19,544 nucleotides of DNA, from positions 1 to 19,544 of the forward strand of contig JANXQX010000007.1 of NCBI GenBank assembly GCA_025353305.1. The letters are read 5' to 3'. Shown here in pieces: positions 1 through 7,748 of this stretch (the first letter of the stretch is position 1; the number at the start of each line of letters is the position of its first letter). Under the pieces are notes generated by a model. It was not told the DNA's origin, did no database searches, and saw only the letters and a list, made by a program, of their open reading frames with translations. The translations under genes and the position numbers were made by a program. This DNA is from Holophagaceae bacterium. Its GTDB lineage: Bacteria > Acidobacteriota > Holophagae > Holophagales > Holophagaceae.

Positions 1-616
1 TCCCTGAGGGCGCGAAGGCTCCAATCATGGCCGATGTGGCCGGCATGGGCCCTGAGAACGGTATCAGCTTGAACTCGATGATGTTCATCGACACTGTCCC
101 GCCACCCGATGAGAACAAGACCAGGAGTCCGCTCGAGGTCAGGGCTCCCGATGTATCTCGAGTGCGTTCGATGGAAAGCAGGTTGTGGCTTGGGACGAAG
201 AACCACAGCCGATTGTTTCCAGAACTCCCGAGACACGCCGCCGAAGCCATGGAGGGCATGCTTCGATGGCTCTGCAGGCGGGTCAAGAGAACGCCAGTGA
301 TATTTCCAACCCCGTCACTGCCTGTTCCAAGGGTGACCCAAAGGGCAGGGTAGATTTGGGACGACCCGCATCCGATCTCGATCTTCATGAACACGGGGGC
401 GGTTGCCTGCAAGGCATCATTCATCCGCCAGACCTGGATGCACCGGGCCTGATCTAGGGCCGTCGCAGCGGTGGCGGAGGCCACATCGATCTGACCCGTG
501 TCCGAGGTTCTCACCCATCCACCATTGGTCAGCAGGTCAATGATGAACCCGGCCAAGGCCCTGATCCCAGCATCCGTGTTGACGATCGTGTTTATGGTGA
601 CGGAACTGATAGACAT
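1..616 (-). CDS. partial virion structural protein (tail-associated), 3' end beyond the window
   Basis: The frame is open from ATG at 616 to the window edge, giving about 205 residues with no stop, so the C-terminus is missing. AGGAGG at 623-628 lies 6 nt upstream of this ATG. A second ATG at 621 is in another frame and overlaps the SD, so 616 is preferred. The upstream fibre gene stops at 618-620, leaving one base between genes. The N-terminus has a helical segment followed by a block with VWRMNDALQATAPVFMKIE and a later GTGSDGVGNITG turn. I associate this pattern with small virion proteins near tail genes in other phages, from memory and not from a search. No signal peptide, membrane segment or catalytic motif is visible. 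A tail or receptor-binding accessory role is inferred from position only. Confidence 0.75.
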   Translation of the reverse strand, partial: MSISSVTINTIVNTDAGIRALAGFIIDLLTNGGWVRTSDTGQIDVASATAATALDQARCIQVWRMNDALQATAPVFMKIEIGCGSSQIYPALWVTLGTGSDGVGNITGVLLTRLQSHRSMPSMASAACLGSSGNNRLWFFVPSHNLLSIERTRDTSGALTSSGLLVLFSSGGGTVSMNIIEFKLIPFSGPMPATSAMIGAFAPSG

Positions 617-617
617 A

Positions 618-1964
618 TCATGCCTCCTGATCTTGGTAAACAAGCGTGACAACGACCACACCAGCTGAGTCACTGTTGGTGACGCTGAGATAGGCCGCCG
701 CGGTGACAGGCGAGTCATGGTTCGAGAAGCTCGCTTCCTTCAAAAGGAACTCCAGGTGTGCAGCATCCGTTGTCACCTCGAGTTCACAGTCTCCGAGAGT
801 CTTGGGGTCCTCGTTTGCCGGCCTGGTGGCATCTTTGGACCTGAGGGCCGAGGTTGAGTACACTCGCACACGCGCAGCCTGAGAGGTGACGATCTTGAAG
901 AGCTTTGCGGACTTCGCCAGGGTCACATTTTGTTCTTCCGTGGCGCCGGTGGCCAACGAAGCCGTTGTCCACGCTATCGATGTGCGGGCCGGTCCCAACC
1001 CATCCTTCCCATCCGCGCCTCCTCTGGCTATCACCCCCCAGTAAGTGGGAGAAGATTCAGGTGGTTGATTGACTCCCCCCTGGATGGAAACGTAGGAACT
1101 GCCGAGGCGTGAGCAGGTGTCATCGACCACGTAGGTATGTGCAGAGTCCCAGGCCCCGTGCCAGATGTAACTGCGTCCGATGGCTCCGGGTGGTCCCATT
1201 AGGTCCACCCCTGCTGGCCAAACACCCGTGGTCTTCGGGCCAAATATGAAGTGGGTTGTCGTATTAATGTAGGAATCTCCGTCCATTCCTACATTTACAG
1301 CAGGATCAAGAGGCCCGTAAAGAACGGTTCTACCATCAGATCCGTTAAGACCAGGCAAGCCATCGTTACCTGATCGCCCCGCAAGCCCCTGGGGGCCGCC
1401 ATGATCCAGGTCTTCTTGGGGAAGTAGGGCGAAATCCAGTGCGATTGGCCCGGAGTATCCTTGTTCCCAGCTGGTTACAGCGAGGTAAGCGGTCTTCCCC
1501 AGCACATCATCGCAATTGTTCCAGAAGGGGACAGGGGATAGATAGATCAAGAGCCCATCCGGTGCGTAAGTCAGGACCTCTACCATGAGTCCCGTCCCAG
1601 GCATTGGGTCTTTTGCGTTGGGCCGGCCGGCGTCGTTTTCCCGAGCCTTGGCGTTGTTATAGATCCGAACCCAAGCGGGATGATCTGTTTCAATCGAGAT
1701 AATGTCGGCGCTCTCGGTGAATCCGACTTCCACCCATGAGGTTTCAAGGAACCCCAGCGGGCCAGACGTGGCCTGGACACGCAGGCGCCCCTTAACGGCA
1801 GAAGGGTTCCCACCCACCAGAATCATTCCGCCGCCGCGACTCGGATTGACCCGGCCCTGGGTGGCTTGGCTGGTGGTGCCCATGCTTCGCAGAAGGTCCT
1901 GGCGCATGGCCAAGAAGGCGCGCTGGATCTCCTGGAGATTGGTACCTTGAGGAAGGCTGGTCAT
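618..1964 (-). CDS. tail fibre-like protein with duplicated domain and collagen-like segments
   Basis: 448 aa. Residues 1-45 are helical and Gly/Ser-rich. Residues 78-181 and 342-444 look like two copies of one beta-rich domain: both contain a VRIY/VRVY strand, an Ala-Arg-x-x-Asp-Ala-x-Arg-Pro stretch, an Asp-Pro turn, an EV strand and an AYLxVT strand near the end. Between them lie Gly-x-y collagen-like runs (190-212, 257-264, 315-325) and a Trp/Tyr-rich module at 265-312 (WHGAWDSAHTYVVDD, then PTYWGVIA) resembling carbohydrate-binding family 5/12 modules. This architecture fits a host-surface-binding fibre. The start has GGGGAGG five bases upstream and overlaps the preceding stop by 4 nt (ATGA), indicating coupling. 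The specific receptor is unknown. Confidence 0.8.
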   Translation of the reverse strand: MTSLPQGTNLQEIQRAFLAMRQDLLRSMGTTSQATQGRVNPSRGGGMILVGGNPSAVKGRLRVQATSGPLGFLETSWVEVGFTESADIISIETDHPAWVRIYNNAKARENDAGRPNAKDPMPGTGLMVEVLTYAPDGLLIYLSPVPFWNNCDDVLGKTAYLAVTSWEQGYSGPIALDFALLPQEDLDHGGPQGLAGRSGNDGLPGLNGSDGRTVLYGPLDPAVNVGMDGDSYINTTTHFIFGPKTTGVWPAGVDLMGPPGAIGRSYIWHGAWDSAHTYVVDDTCSRLGSSYVSIQGGVNQPPESSPTYWGVIARGGADGKDGLGPARTSIAWTTASLATGATEEQNVTLAKSAKLFKIVTSQAARVRVYSTSALRSKDATRPANEDPKTLGDCELEVTTDAAHLEFLLKEASFSNHDSPVTAAAYLSVTNSDSAGVVVVTLVYQDQEA

Positions 1965-2398
1965 CGACGCCTCCCCTGGTCCGGCAAGGGCGTCCAGAAG
2001 ACCCTACAGCCCAGGAGTTTCCCTGTGAACATAACCAGGGCGAGGAATTGACAGCCAGTGCGATTCCCGCGTGGAGGTTTAATCCGACTGGTCTTCCGCT
2101 TCACGGTCCGGCGCAGGGTCAGCATCCCCTGGGCTACCTTGCGGTCATCAACCCAGACGATAACACTGGCGCGCCCATCGCCCCGCAGTTCCAGGGATTC
2201 CCATTTCTTGCTGCCAATGGGGTCGCCACCGATGAAGGGCCCGATCAGGATGGCTCCGGCTAGGTATTCGCCCTCGTCGGGGGTGAGCTCACCTAGCCAG
2301 ACTGTGCCGCTTGGCGTCAGGCTGGTCAAGGGGGACTGGTCGTTAGCTAGGTCCATCTGGACCTGGTTGAAGATCGGGATAAGGGCAGGGTTAGGCAT
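1961..2398 (-). CDS. tail-associated protein of unknown function
   Basis: 145 aa. The first 50 residues are mixed helix and loop. From about residue 65 there is a beta-rich stretch (ELRGDGRASVIVWVDDRKV, then GMLTLRRTVKRK, a basic PPRGNR turn, and CRVFWTP at about 130-136) that looks like a small beta-sandwich, as often found next to phage hub or propeller proteins. No enzymatic motif, signal peptide or membrane helix is seen. It lies 9 nt after the 900-aa tail protein and overlaps the following fibre gene by 4 nt, so it is probably translated and assembled with the tail. GAGG lies about 7 nt before the ATG. A minor tail or fibre-connector role is inferred from context. Confidence 0.7.
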   Translation of the reverse strand: MPNPALIPIFNQVQMDLANDQSPLTSLTPSGTVWLGELTPDEGEYLAGAILIGPFIGGDPIGSKKWESLELRGDGRASVIVWVDDRKVAQGMLTLRRTVKRKTSRIKPPRGNRTGCQFLALVMFTGKLLGCRVFWTPLPDQGRRR

Positions 2399-2407
2399 GG
2401 CGAGTCC

Positions 2408-5110
2408 TCATCCTGGTGGCGAAGTGACGGGATCTTGGAACAGGAGGTAGGCGCGCTGGGTTTCGGTCACATGAGCGGCCATGGGCTTCAGGCCGGAAAC
2501 CGTGATCGGGTAGGTCCGCTGGGTGCAATCTACGATCACCATGCCATGGTGCTTGAAGCTGTTCGACTGCCCGGTGAAGTCTCCGTAATAGAGATGATAG
2601 CGGCCGCGCCAGACAAAGGAACGGATGCAGCGGGTGGCCCAACCGATGGGCAGCACATCCGAGAGCTCCCGTTCTATGCGGGCAGGATCGGCCGCGGGCA
2701 GGCCTTTGGTCAGGTGGGCCCAGGCGGCCCCTCGGCGCGTGGGGATCATCCAGAAGGGGAAGGGGGCACCCTCGGGATCTCCGGACCCGGACAGAAAGAA
2801 GGCGGGGTCGATGCGGCCCTCACTGATGGGCACGGCGTCGTTCAGGTCCGCCCGGAAGGCCATGAGGCCCCGCTTGCTCAGATAGACCAGTCCGGCCGGG
2901 GTGGGTTGAACCGAATAGGGGGCCATCAGACCATCCTCCGCCAGGGTCTTCTGGCAGCGCATGGCGCTCGGGTCGTCTCCGTCCATGCGCCGAATCCCGT
3001 CCGAGCAGAGCACCAGGAGCGTACCGCCGTAGGGGTACAGGGCCAAGGGTTCGCTTTCAAAATCCCTGGAATACACGTCCGGCCAGGCATCGGGTCGGTT
3101 GATGGGCGTCCAGCGCACCGTGCGATCCACGATCCCGAACAGAGAATTGTTATGGGGGGTCAGGCCATGAAGATCCTGGGGCGGGGGTTGGAACTCGACG
3201 GTGAGGGCCACGCCATCCAATCCGGACACGTCATAATTGGAGCCGCAGGTCGAACCCAGTGCCTCCACGGGCGAGGCATCCACCACGTCAACCTGGTCTA
3301 GGTCATAGGTGCCCTGCAAGAGAAAGGCGCCTGTGTCTCCTCGGGTCACATACAGATTCCACTTCGTCACGAAGCGCATGTGCGGGCCCGCTATCTTGCA
3401 TATCTGGGCCCCGGTGATGGTGATGGTATCTTCGGTGAGCAGGGGCAGAAAGAAGGCCGAGGAGCCTTGGGTGACCCCGCAGATGGCACTGAAGCCAGTC
3501 ACCAGCGCCACATCGCTGGAGAACCAGATCAGATCCCCGTTGGCCGGCACATAGCTCCCCGCGATCGGAACCACCTGGGTCTTGGGGGTGTAGGAAATAT
3601 CGCCCCATTTCCCGGCAGACACAGATACCCCGGGATCCCAGTCGATACTGGCGGTCTTGGGCAGGATCAGGACCCGGGTGATCGTCGTATTGATGATGGG
3701 AAGGGGGCGCCCCCCGTGGGGTGCAACTTGGCCAAAGGTGCAGAACTGGATCGTGGAAGGCACCGTAGCGATCCAGAAACCGTCCAGGTAGACGTGAAAG
3801 CCATCCACATCACCTGAAGGGAAGGCCCAGCGCACGGTCATTGCCTTGCCTCCAGTGGGGGTCAGGGTCAGGGTGTCTCCGATAAGCGCCTCCGTCTCTG
3901 CCGGGGGCCCGCCCAGGCAGTTCTCCCAGGACGCTCCCCGAAAGGCCGTTACTCCCACGCGATGCAGGACGCCCGCACCCCAGGCAATGGCTCCCCCGGG
4001 CAAGGCCTCTTCGATCAGTGCGGTCAAGGTGGGTTTGGCTAGGGCCACGGCGGGCACGGCGGAGCTGTAGATTTGCCTGGGGATGGTCGTGCTCACGCCG
4101 GAATGCGCGTGTAAAACGCCGATCATATCTCCGGCGCTGCGGCCGTGCGCGGTGCGCGTCGTAAGGTAAATCCGGCTATCCATCGCCCGTCTCAGGTAGC
4201 CATTTATTGCGTTGTCCCGGGAAGTCGGATTTGTGTGGAGTTGTCCTGACGTATAGGTCCATCCCCCATCCAGGATCCCTTCAAACAAGGGATAGCGGGT
4301 GATCTGTCGGGCCTTGGCGGTGACCATGGGACCAAACACAGGGCTGGGCCCACTCTCGTCTTCATGGCCGTTGACGGTCCGAAGATAGGTAAAGAAGTAG
4401 TAAAAAAGGTTGTTCTCGTCCAGGGTCTTGGCGTACTGACCATTCGGGGTTAGGGAGCCGTCATCCACCCAGGAGGTGACGATGGGGTTCAATTCCTCGA
4501 GGATCTGCTCGGCTGCGGAATCACGTCCATAGACCACAATCTTGGTGGCCTTGGTGTATTTGATGGCGGCCCAGGTCAGTGTGACCTTGCCGCTGGCGGC
4601 CACAGCCAAGGAAACCGGCGCGCTGGTCGGTAGCAGGCCTAGATCGGTTCTCAGTCCAAGCCGATAGGTCTTGGACCCTGCTACGAGCCCCCCACCTACA
4701 CTAGCTGTCGCCTCGATGTTCTGGGGCGTGAGGGTCACGGCCGGAGTGGCATAGAGGGGCACGATCGGGCGCGGGGTGCCAAGCAGTGCCTCGACGCCAT
4801 CAATCACCTTGTAGGGGCGGCGATCCGCGGTGCCTACCTCGACGTTCTTGTAGAACAAGCGTTCCTGCCGTCCCACGAAGTCCGCGATCCACTCCCTCCG
4901 GCCCGGGCTGAAATGCCACTTGCCCCGGTACTCGAAGATGTCTCGGGTTCCTGCCGGAGGATCGAGCCGGAAGACCGGAGCCCGCATGGCTTGGGCGGCG
5001 ATCCCGGTTAGGTCCACGTTGTCCAGAATCACGGCATACCCAGGGCCTTCCAGCCGGGGATCCACCACGGCGCTGATGCCACGGGTAAAGTCGATCCGCC
5101 GGTCTTCCAT
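2408..5110 (-). CDS. large tail hub/nozzle-like protein with FN3-like domains and beta-propeller C-terminus
   Basis: 900 aa, the largest gene here. The N-terminal region (1-120) is followed by an FN3-like beta-sandwich at about 142-220 (TYRLGLRTD strand, VTLTW strand, IVVYGRD strand, SWVDDGSL end). A second FN3-like region is at about 410-455, with a related strand pair at 583-612. Residues 648-880 resemble a beta-propeller: RTVRWTPINRPDAWP, then a LALYPYGGTLLVLCSDGIRRM blade, then GLVYLSKRGLMAF. This type is typical of podovirus tail hub or nozzle proteins such as P22 gp10. P22 gp10 is about 470 aa, so the FN3-like parts are additional. AAGAGG overlaps the previous TAG stop, with CCC between TAG and ATG. 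The ORF is in the same frame as the preceding gene. Hub or nozzle assignment is by fold pattern and position, not proven. Confidence 0.7.
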   Translation of the reverse strand: MEDRRIDFTRGISAVVDPRLEGPGYAVILDNVDLTGIAAQAMRAPVFRLDPPAGTRDIFEYRGKWHFSPGRREWIADFVGRQERLFYKNVEVGTADRRPYKVIDGVEALLGTPRPIVPLYATPAVTLTPQNIEATASVGGGLVAGSKTYRLGLRTDLGLLPTSAPVSLAVAASGKVTLTWAAIKYTKATKIVVYGRDSAAEQILEELNPIVTSWVDDGSLTPNGQYAKTLDENNLFYYFFTYLRTVNGHEDESGPSPVFGPMVTAKARQITRYPLFEGILDGGWTYTSGQLHTNPTSRDNAINGYLRRAMDSRIYLTTRTAHGRSAGDMIGVLHAHSGVSTTIPRQIYSSAVPAVALAKPTLTALIEEALPGGAIAWGAGVLHRVGVTAFRGASWENCLGGPPAETEALIGDTLTLTPTGGKAMTVRWAFPSGDVDGFHVYLDGFWIATVPSTIQFCTFGQVAPHGGRPLPIINTTITRVLILPKTASIDWDPGVSVSAGKWGDISYTPKTQVVPIAGSYVPANGDLIWFSSDVALVTGFSAICGVTQGSSAFFLPLLTEDTITITGAQICKIAGPHMRFVTKWNLYVTRGDTGAFLLQGTYDLDQVDVVDASPVEALGSTCGSNYDVSGLDGVALTVEFQPPPQDLHGLTPHNNSLFGIVDRTVRWTPINRPDAWPDVYSRDFESEPLALYPYGGTLLVLCSDGIRRMDGDDPSAMRCQKTLAEDGLMAPYSVQPTPAGLVYLSKRGLMAFRADLNDAVPISEGRIDPAFFLSGSGDPEGAPFPFWMIPTRRGAAWAHLTKGLPAADPARIERELSDVLPIGWATRCIRSFVWRGRYHLYYGDFTGQSNSFKHHGMVIVDCTQRTYPITVSGLKPMAAHVTETQRAYLLFQDPVTSPPG

Positions 5111-5113
5111 GGG

Positions 5114-5785
5114 CTACCTCTTGCAGATGATTAAGAAATTGGCCGTCCCGCTCGTACCCCAATTGGCTCCGCCCCCGCCGCCAGTGATCCGGGTCCGGAC
5201 CGTTACCACCAGCGTTGCGGGGTCCACGTAGCACTCATAGGCCATTGCCGTGGCCTCACCACCATTTCCCCTGGTCTGTGTGTAGGGGGAGACCAGCAGG
5301 CCGCAGACCTCTCCGATAACGGCCCGGGTCCCGTCTGCATATTTGGGGAGAGAAATGGTTCCGCCATCGCCTATGGTCCCAGACGCGAAAGCCAGATTAT
5401 TGCCGATGGAAACCTGGGTCCCGGCGCCCGCTCCGCCCGCTCCGCCGATGGCGTTTGTGATGAAGGACTGCAGGGTGTCGGACAAGGTGGTCATCTGTTC
5501 CAGGACCCAAGGCTTCGTGGGGACCTCGTCACCTCCCAGCGTGATGACCCCGGTAAAGGCAGGGCTGTCGATCGGCGCATGGCCGTGGTTGCCGTAGACG
5601 GGACCTAGCACTGTGCCACCATTCTTGGAGAGCATCCCGTCGTTTGCTTGTGTCCAGCTACCCTTCTCGATCCATAACCCTGCAAGGCCGCGCTGAGCCT
5701 TTGTGCCATCCGCTCGGAGCCAGACTGCTCCGGGAGTGGTGTCGCTGGGTTCCCCCGCCTGCTGATAGGTATTAACCAGTGGCAT
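5114..5785 (-). CDS. short tail fibre-like structural protein
   Basis: 223 aa from ATG at 5785, chosen because GGAGG lies 5 nt upstream. An earlier in-frame ATG at 5806 has no good SD. The start overlaps the end of the adaptor C-half gene by 14 nt. Residues 50-95 contain a fibre-type pattern (LSKNGGTVLGPV, then SPAFTGVITLGGDEVPTKPWV) as seen in phage tail fibre repeats. A helix follows (about 96-112), then a Gly-rich hinge and a beta-rich C-terminal domain (about 120-223) containing a GGGGGANWG loop. This fits a trimeric short fibre or a cap attached to the neck or tail. It ends in TAG, with the 900-aa tail gene restarting in the same frame after one codon. Confidence 0.7.
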   Translation of the reverse strand: MPLVNTYQQAGEPSDTTPGAVWLRADGTKAQRGLAGLWIEKGSWTQANDGMLSKNGGTVLGPVYGNHGHAPIDSPAFTGVITLGGDEVPTKPWVLEQMTTLSDTLQSFITNAIGGAGGAGAGTQVSIGNNLAFASGTIGDGGTISLPKYADGTRAVIGEVCGLLVSPYTQTRGNGGEATAMAYECYVDPATLVVTVRTRITGGGGGANWGTSGTANFLIICKR

Positions 5786-6140
5786 CTTGACCTCCGATGA
5801 AGGCATTGAAGTCGTTCAGGAACTTCTCCGCTTTGTTGAGATCGTCCGCCACCCCATCGTTGCGGAGCAGGTAGTAGGCCGCGGCCAGGGGCAGGAACTC
5901 ATGGTGAATGGCGGGGATGCGTGGATCCGGCGCATCTGCGGTTGTCATGTTCATCAAAACCGGGCGGGTCAGCAGACCCAGGGTCATGGTGATCCCGGTG
6001 GTGAAGGGGTGGATCCGCTGCTTGGTCCCGTCCCAGGTCATGAAATACCGCGAAGGACCTCCGTCTGCAGAACCTATCCCCTGCCAGCCCGGGTTGCGGG
6101 AATCCATGCTCGACTTGGTGGTGCGCTTGAGGGATCGCAT
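5772..6140 (-). CDS. head-to-tail adaptor, C-terminal half (split gene)
   Basis: 122 aa. It reads like the second half of podovirus/siphovirus head-tail adaptor proteins: KRTTKSSMDSRNPGWQG matches the family's Leu-x-Arg-Thr-Thr...Met-Asp...Asn-Pro-x-Trp stretch, followed by beta strands (RYFMTWDG, RIHPF, MTLGLLTRPVLM) and a helical end (DPRIPAIHHEFLPLAAAYYLLR, residues 71-92). The usual N-terminal helical half is absent here and is encoded by the upstream gene (6141-6650). The ATG directly follows that gene's TAG with no spacer and is in the same frame; GGAGG lies five bases before the ATG, supporting reinitiation. If the TAG were read through, one 292-residue protein would result. The role would be to join portal and tail hub. 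Confidence 0.75.
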   Translation of the reverse strand: MRSLKRTTKSSMDSRNPGWQGIGSADGGPSRYFMTWDGTKQRIHPFTTGITMTLGLLTRPVLMNMTTADAPDPRIPAIHHEFLPLAAAYYLLRNDGVADDLNKAEKFLNDFNAFIGGQDATG

Positions 6141-6650
6141 CTAGGCCTCCACAACCGTGATGATCTTGTGCCAGCGCACGGCAGTACCGCCCATGGAGAC
6201 GGCGCACGAAAGAAACAAAGAACCGCTGTTGAGCGATTTGAGCGTGATCTGAGGGGTACCTTGGCCGGTCAAAAGTGTGCCTCCACCCAATGACCACAGG
6301 TAGGACGCCCCTGGATGGTCGGCCACGTTAGCCGTGAAGGTGACGTTGACCGTGGGGATACCGACAATGGCGATGGAGGCGTCCAGTGCTGGTTCCGACT
6401 CAGGGGTCATGATCCGGACCACATCAAGCACGTCCGCTGCTCCCACCAGGGTAGTTAGGTCGATCAAGCCGGCAGCACTCACGACCGCGGCAACCTGGGT
6501 GTAGGTGCATTGGGTAACCCGTGCATAGTAGTCCTGTGCGAAGTTGAGGGCGGCCAGGATCTCCGGTTCCTCCCAGGAATCGGTATTCCCCTCGAGGGTT
6601 TCGTCCCCCAGGATCTCTCGCACTCGGTCTATTAGGGCGTCCCGGTTCAT
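6141..6650 (-). CDS. head-to-tail adaptor, N-terminal half fused to an Ig/PKD-like domain
   Basis: 169 aa. Residues 1-83 match the N-terminal half of head-tail adaptors: LIDRVREILGD, WEEPEILAALNFAQDYYARVTQ helix, then a beta segment ending DVLDVVRIM. A normal adaptor would continue with Arg-Thr-Thr...Asn-Pro-x-Trp. Instead residues 93-169 form a PKD/Ig-like domain (VNVTFTANV, ASYLWSLGGG, TLLTGQGTPQITLK, LFLSCAVSMGG strands). The missing second half is the next gene. Translation stops at TAG (6141-6143) directly before the in-frame ATG of that gene. Ig-like domains are known decorations of phage structural proteins that may bind surface sugars. Here the domain sits at the connector, which is unusual. 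Start ATG at 6650, with AGAGG upstream overlapping the previous stop. Confidence 0.75.
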   Translation of the reverse strand: MNRDALIDRVREILGDETLEGNTDSWEEPEILAALNFAQDYYARVTQCTYTQVAAVVSAAGLIDLTTLVGAADVLDVVRIMTPESEPALDASIAIVGIPTVNVTFTANVADHPGASYLWSLGGGTLLTGQGTPQITLKSLNSGSLFLSCAVSMGGTAVRWHKIITVVEA

Positions 6651-6653
6651 GGT

Positions 6654-7298
6654 CTACCTCTCGAAGGGGAGCCAGCTATTCACGGAATCACTGGTGCCAG
6701 GACCTTCCTGGGCAAGGTGAACCAGCAGGGGGAGCTCGGCCCGGTAGTCCTTGAACCGCCTCTCCGAAAGAGCGAGGTTCTGCCCAGGCCCCGCGATCTG
6801 GAGGAGATAGCCTTGGGCCAACAATATAATGGCCCTCTCGGCATTGAGCGGGATGTCGATCGCCTCGGGCATTTCCACCTGGGAGGGGACCCAGGAGAGG
6901 GTGATGCGTAGAGCCCGAACCTTGTCTAGGGAGGGACAGTCGAAGATTACGTGACCTTCCCGGGCCGCCCAGCGCGAGAAGGACCTTGAATCCATACTCT
7001 CGGGGGGCACCACGGATCTGAGGATGTTGTTGTCAGGGCCTTGGAGTTCTCGCCAGCGCCCATTGTCGAAGGCTTCCACCTTCTCCAGTGCGCGGATGGT
7101 TCTCCCGGCGGGCAAAGCGAGGGTAACGTCCCACTCGTCCTTGAATACCGTGGTGAGCGTTACGTCCGTCAGGAGCCCCGTGTCCTTCGCCAGTTCGCGG
7201 GCCGCATCCATCAGGGCTGAGAGCCCTTGCTCTTGTAAAAGATCGGAGCGAATCATGGCAGTTCGGCCGTACAGATCACTCAAACGGACTTCAGCCAT
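6654..7298 (-). CDS. putative neck/head-completion protein
   Basis: 214 aa. It begins with an amphipathic helical region (LSALMDAARELAKDTG, about 25-41). A beta-rich middle follows (LTTVFKDEWDVTLALP, RTIRALEKVEAF, LRITLSWVPS), then C-terminal helices (NAERAIILLAQGYLLQIAG, FKDYRAELPLLVHLA). The helix-beta-helix order and size resemble adaptor or head-completion proteins, and its place between head genes and the adaptor supports a neck role. I do not recognise an exact family. AGGGG lies about 7 nt before the ATG, after an A-rich tract. The gene ends Glu-Arg-TAG, and the next ATG follows after one codon in the same frame, so the SD of the next gene is built from its last codons. Confidence 0.65.
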   Translation of the reverse strand: MAEVRLSDLYGRTAMIRSDLLQEQGLSALMDAARELAKDTGLLTDVTLTTVFKDEWDVTLALPAGRTIRALEKVEAFDNGRWRELQGPDNNILRSVVPPESMDSRSFSRWAAREGHVIFDCPSLDKVRALRITLSWVPSQVEMPEAIDIPLNAERAIILLAQGYLLQIAGPGQNLALSERRFKDYRAELPLLVHLAQEGPGTSDSVNSWLPFER

Positions 7299-7325
7299 GA
7301 CCCACCCCTTTTTCTTTTCAGTGTA

Positions 7326-7347
7326 AGGCAGGCGGTTGATCCTGCCT
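7326..7347 (-). terminator. small hairpin in intergenic gap
   Basis: A perfect 7-bp inverted repeat (AGGCAGG / CCTGCCT) with an 8-nt loop lies between the 125-aa gene stop (7349) and the start of the neck gene (7298). On the minus-strand transcript it is not followed at once by a U-tract; an A-rich AAAAGAAAAAGGGG stretch comes instead. It may stabilise mRNA ends or attenuate rather than fully terminate. Confidence 0.35.
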
Positions 7348-7348
7348 A

Positions 7349-7726
7349 TTACTTGTCGAGGCCCAGGCGCGTCTTGGAATCCGCCTGCTTCTTGATCTCA
7401 TCGGCGATCTGGTCGATGAGCACGGAACGACGCTGGCCTTCATCCTTGATGCCATAGTAGGCTCCCACTTCGGCGCAAGCCTCGCGGGTCATCTGGTAGA
7501 GCTTCTTGAGGGGAACGGCACTGAGATCAACGGCCCTCTCCTCTTCGGACTCAACGAGCTCTCGGCGCACGTCGAACATCTTAGGGAAGCGTTCAGACTC
7601 CTCCACCAAGCGCTCCCAGTGCAGGGGGTTCTCGAAGTCTCCGGGCTTGAAGACGCGGGGCCTCCCGGTTTCCATGTCCTTGCACTGCAGGGACACGATC
7701 TCGAGGATTCGGGTTGAAACGGCCAT
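7349..7726 (-). CDS. hypothetical protein in head gene cluster
   Basis: 125 aa, acidic and mostly helical by eye. The N-terminal part is a short beta/loop region (STRILEIVSLQCKD, PRVFKPGDFENP). Residues 36-63 are helical (HWERLVEESERF, FDVRRELVESEEER). The C-terminal part has two further helices (LKKLYQMTREACAEVGAYYG, RRSVLIDQIADEIKKQADS). No enzymatic motif, signal sequence or membrane segment is visible. Start ATG at 7726 has GGAGG about 8 nt upstream. It lies between a capsid accessory gene and the neck genes, with hairpins in the gaps on both sides, so a virion assembly role is inferred from context only. Confidence 0.6.
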   Translation of the reverse strand: MAVSTRILEIVSLQCKDMETGRPRVFKPGDFENPLHWERLVEESERFPKMFDVRRELVESEEERAVDLSAVPLKKLYQMTREACAEVGAYYGIKDEGQRRSVLIDQIADEIKKQADSKTRLGLDK

Positions 7727-7748
7727 CGGATTCCCTCCGGGAAATGGC

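Noticed and set aside
1..457. Plus-strand open frames at the left edge
   Set aside because: The minus strand is open over the whole 1-616 stretch with a perfect SD and start, so the plus-strand frames are shadows.
2435..3301. Long plus-strand open frame (288 codons) opposite the hub gene
   Set aside because: It lies wholly antisense to a coherent 900-aa protein and its composition (Gly/His/Arg-rich without domain pattern) is typical of a GC-rich shadow frame.
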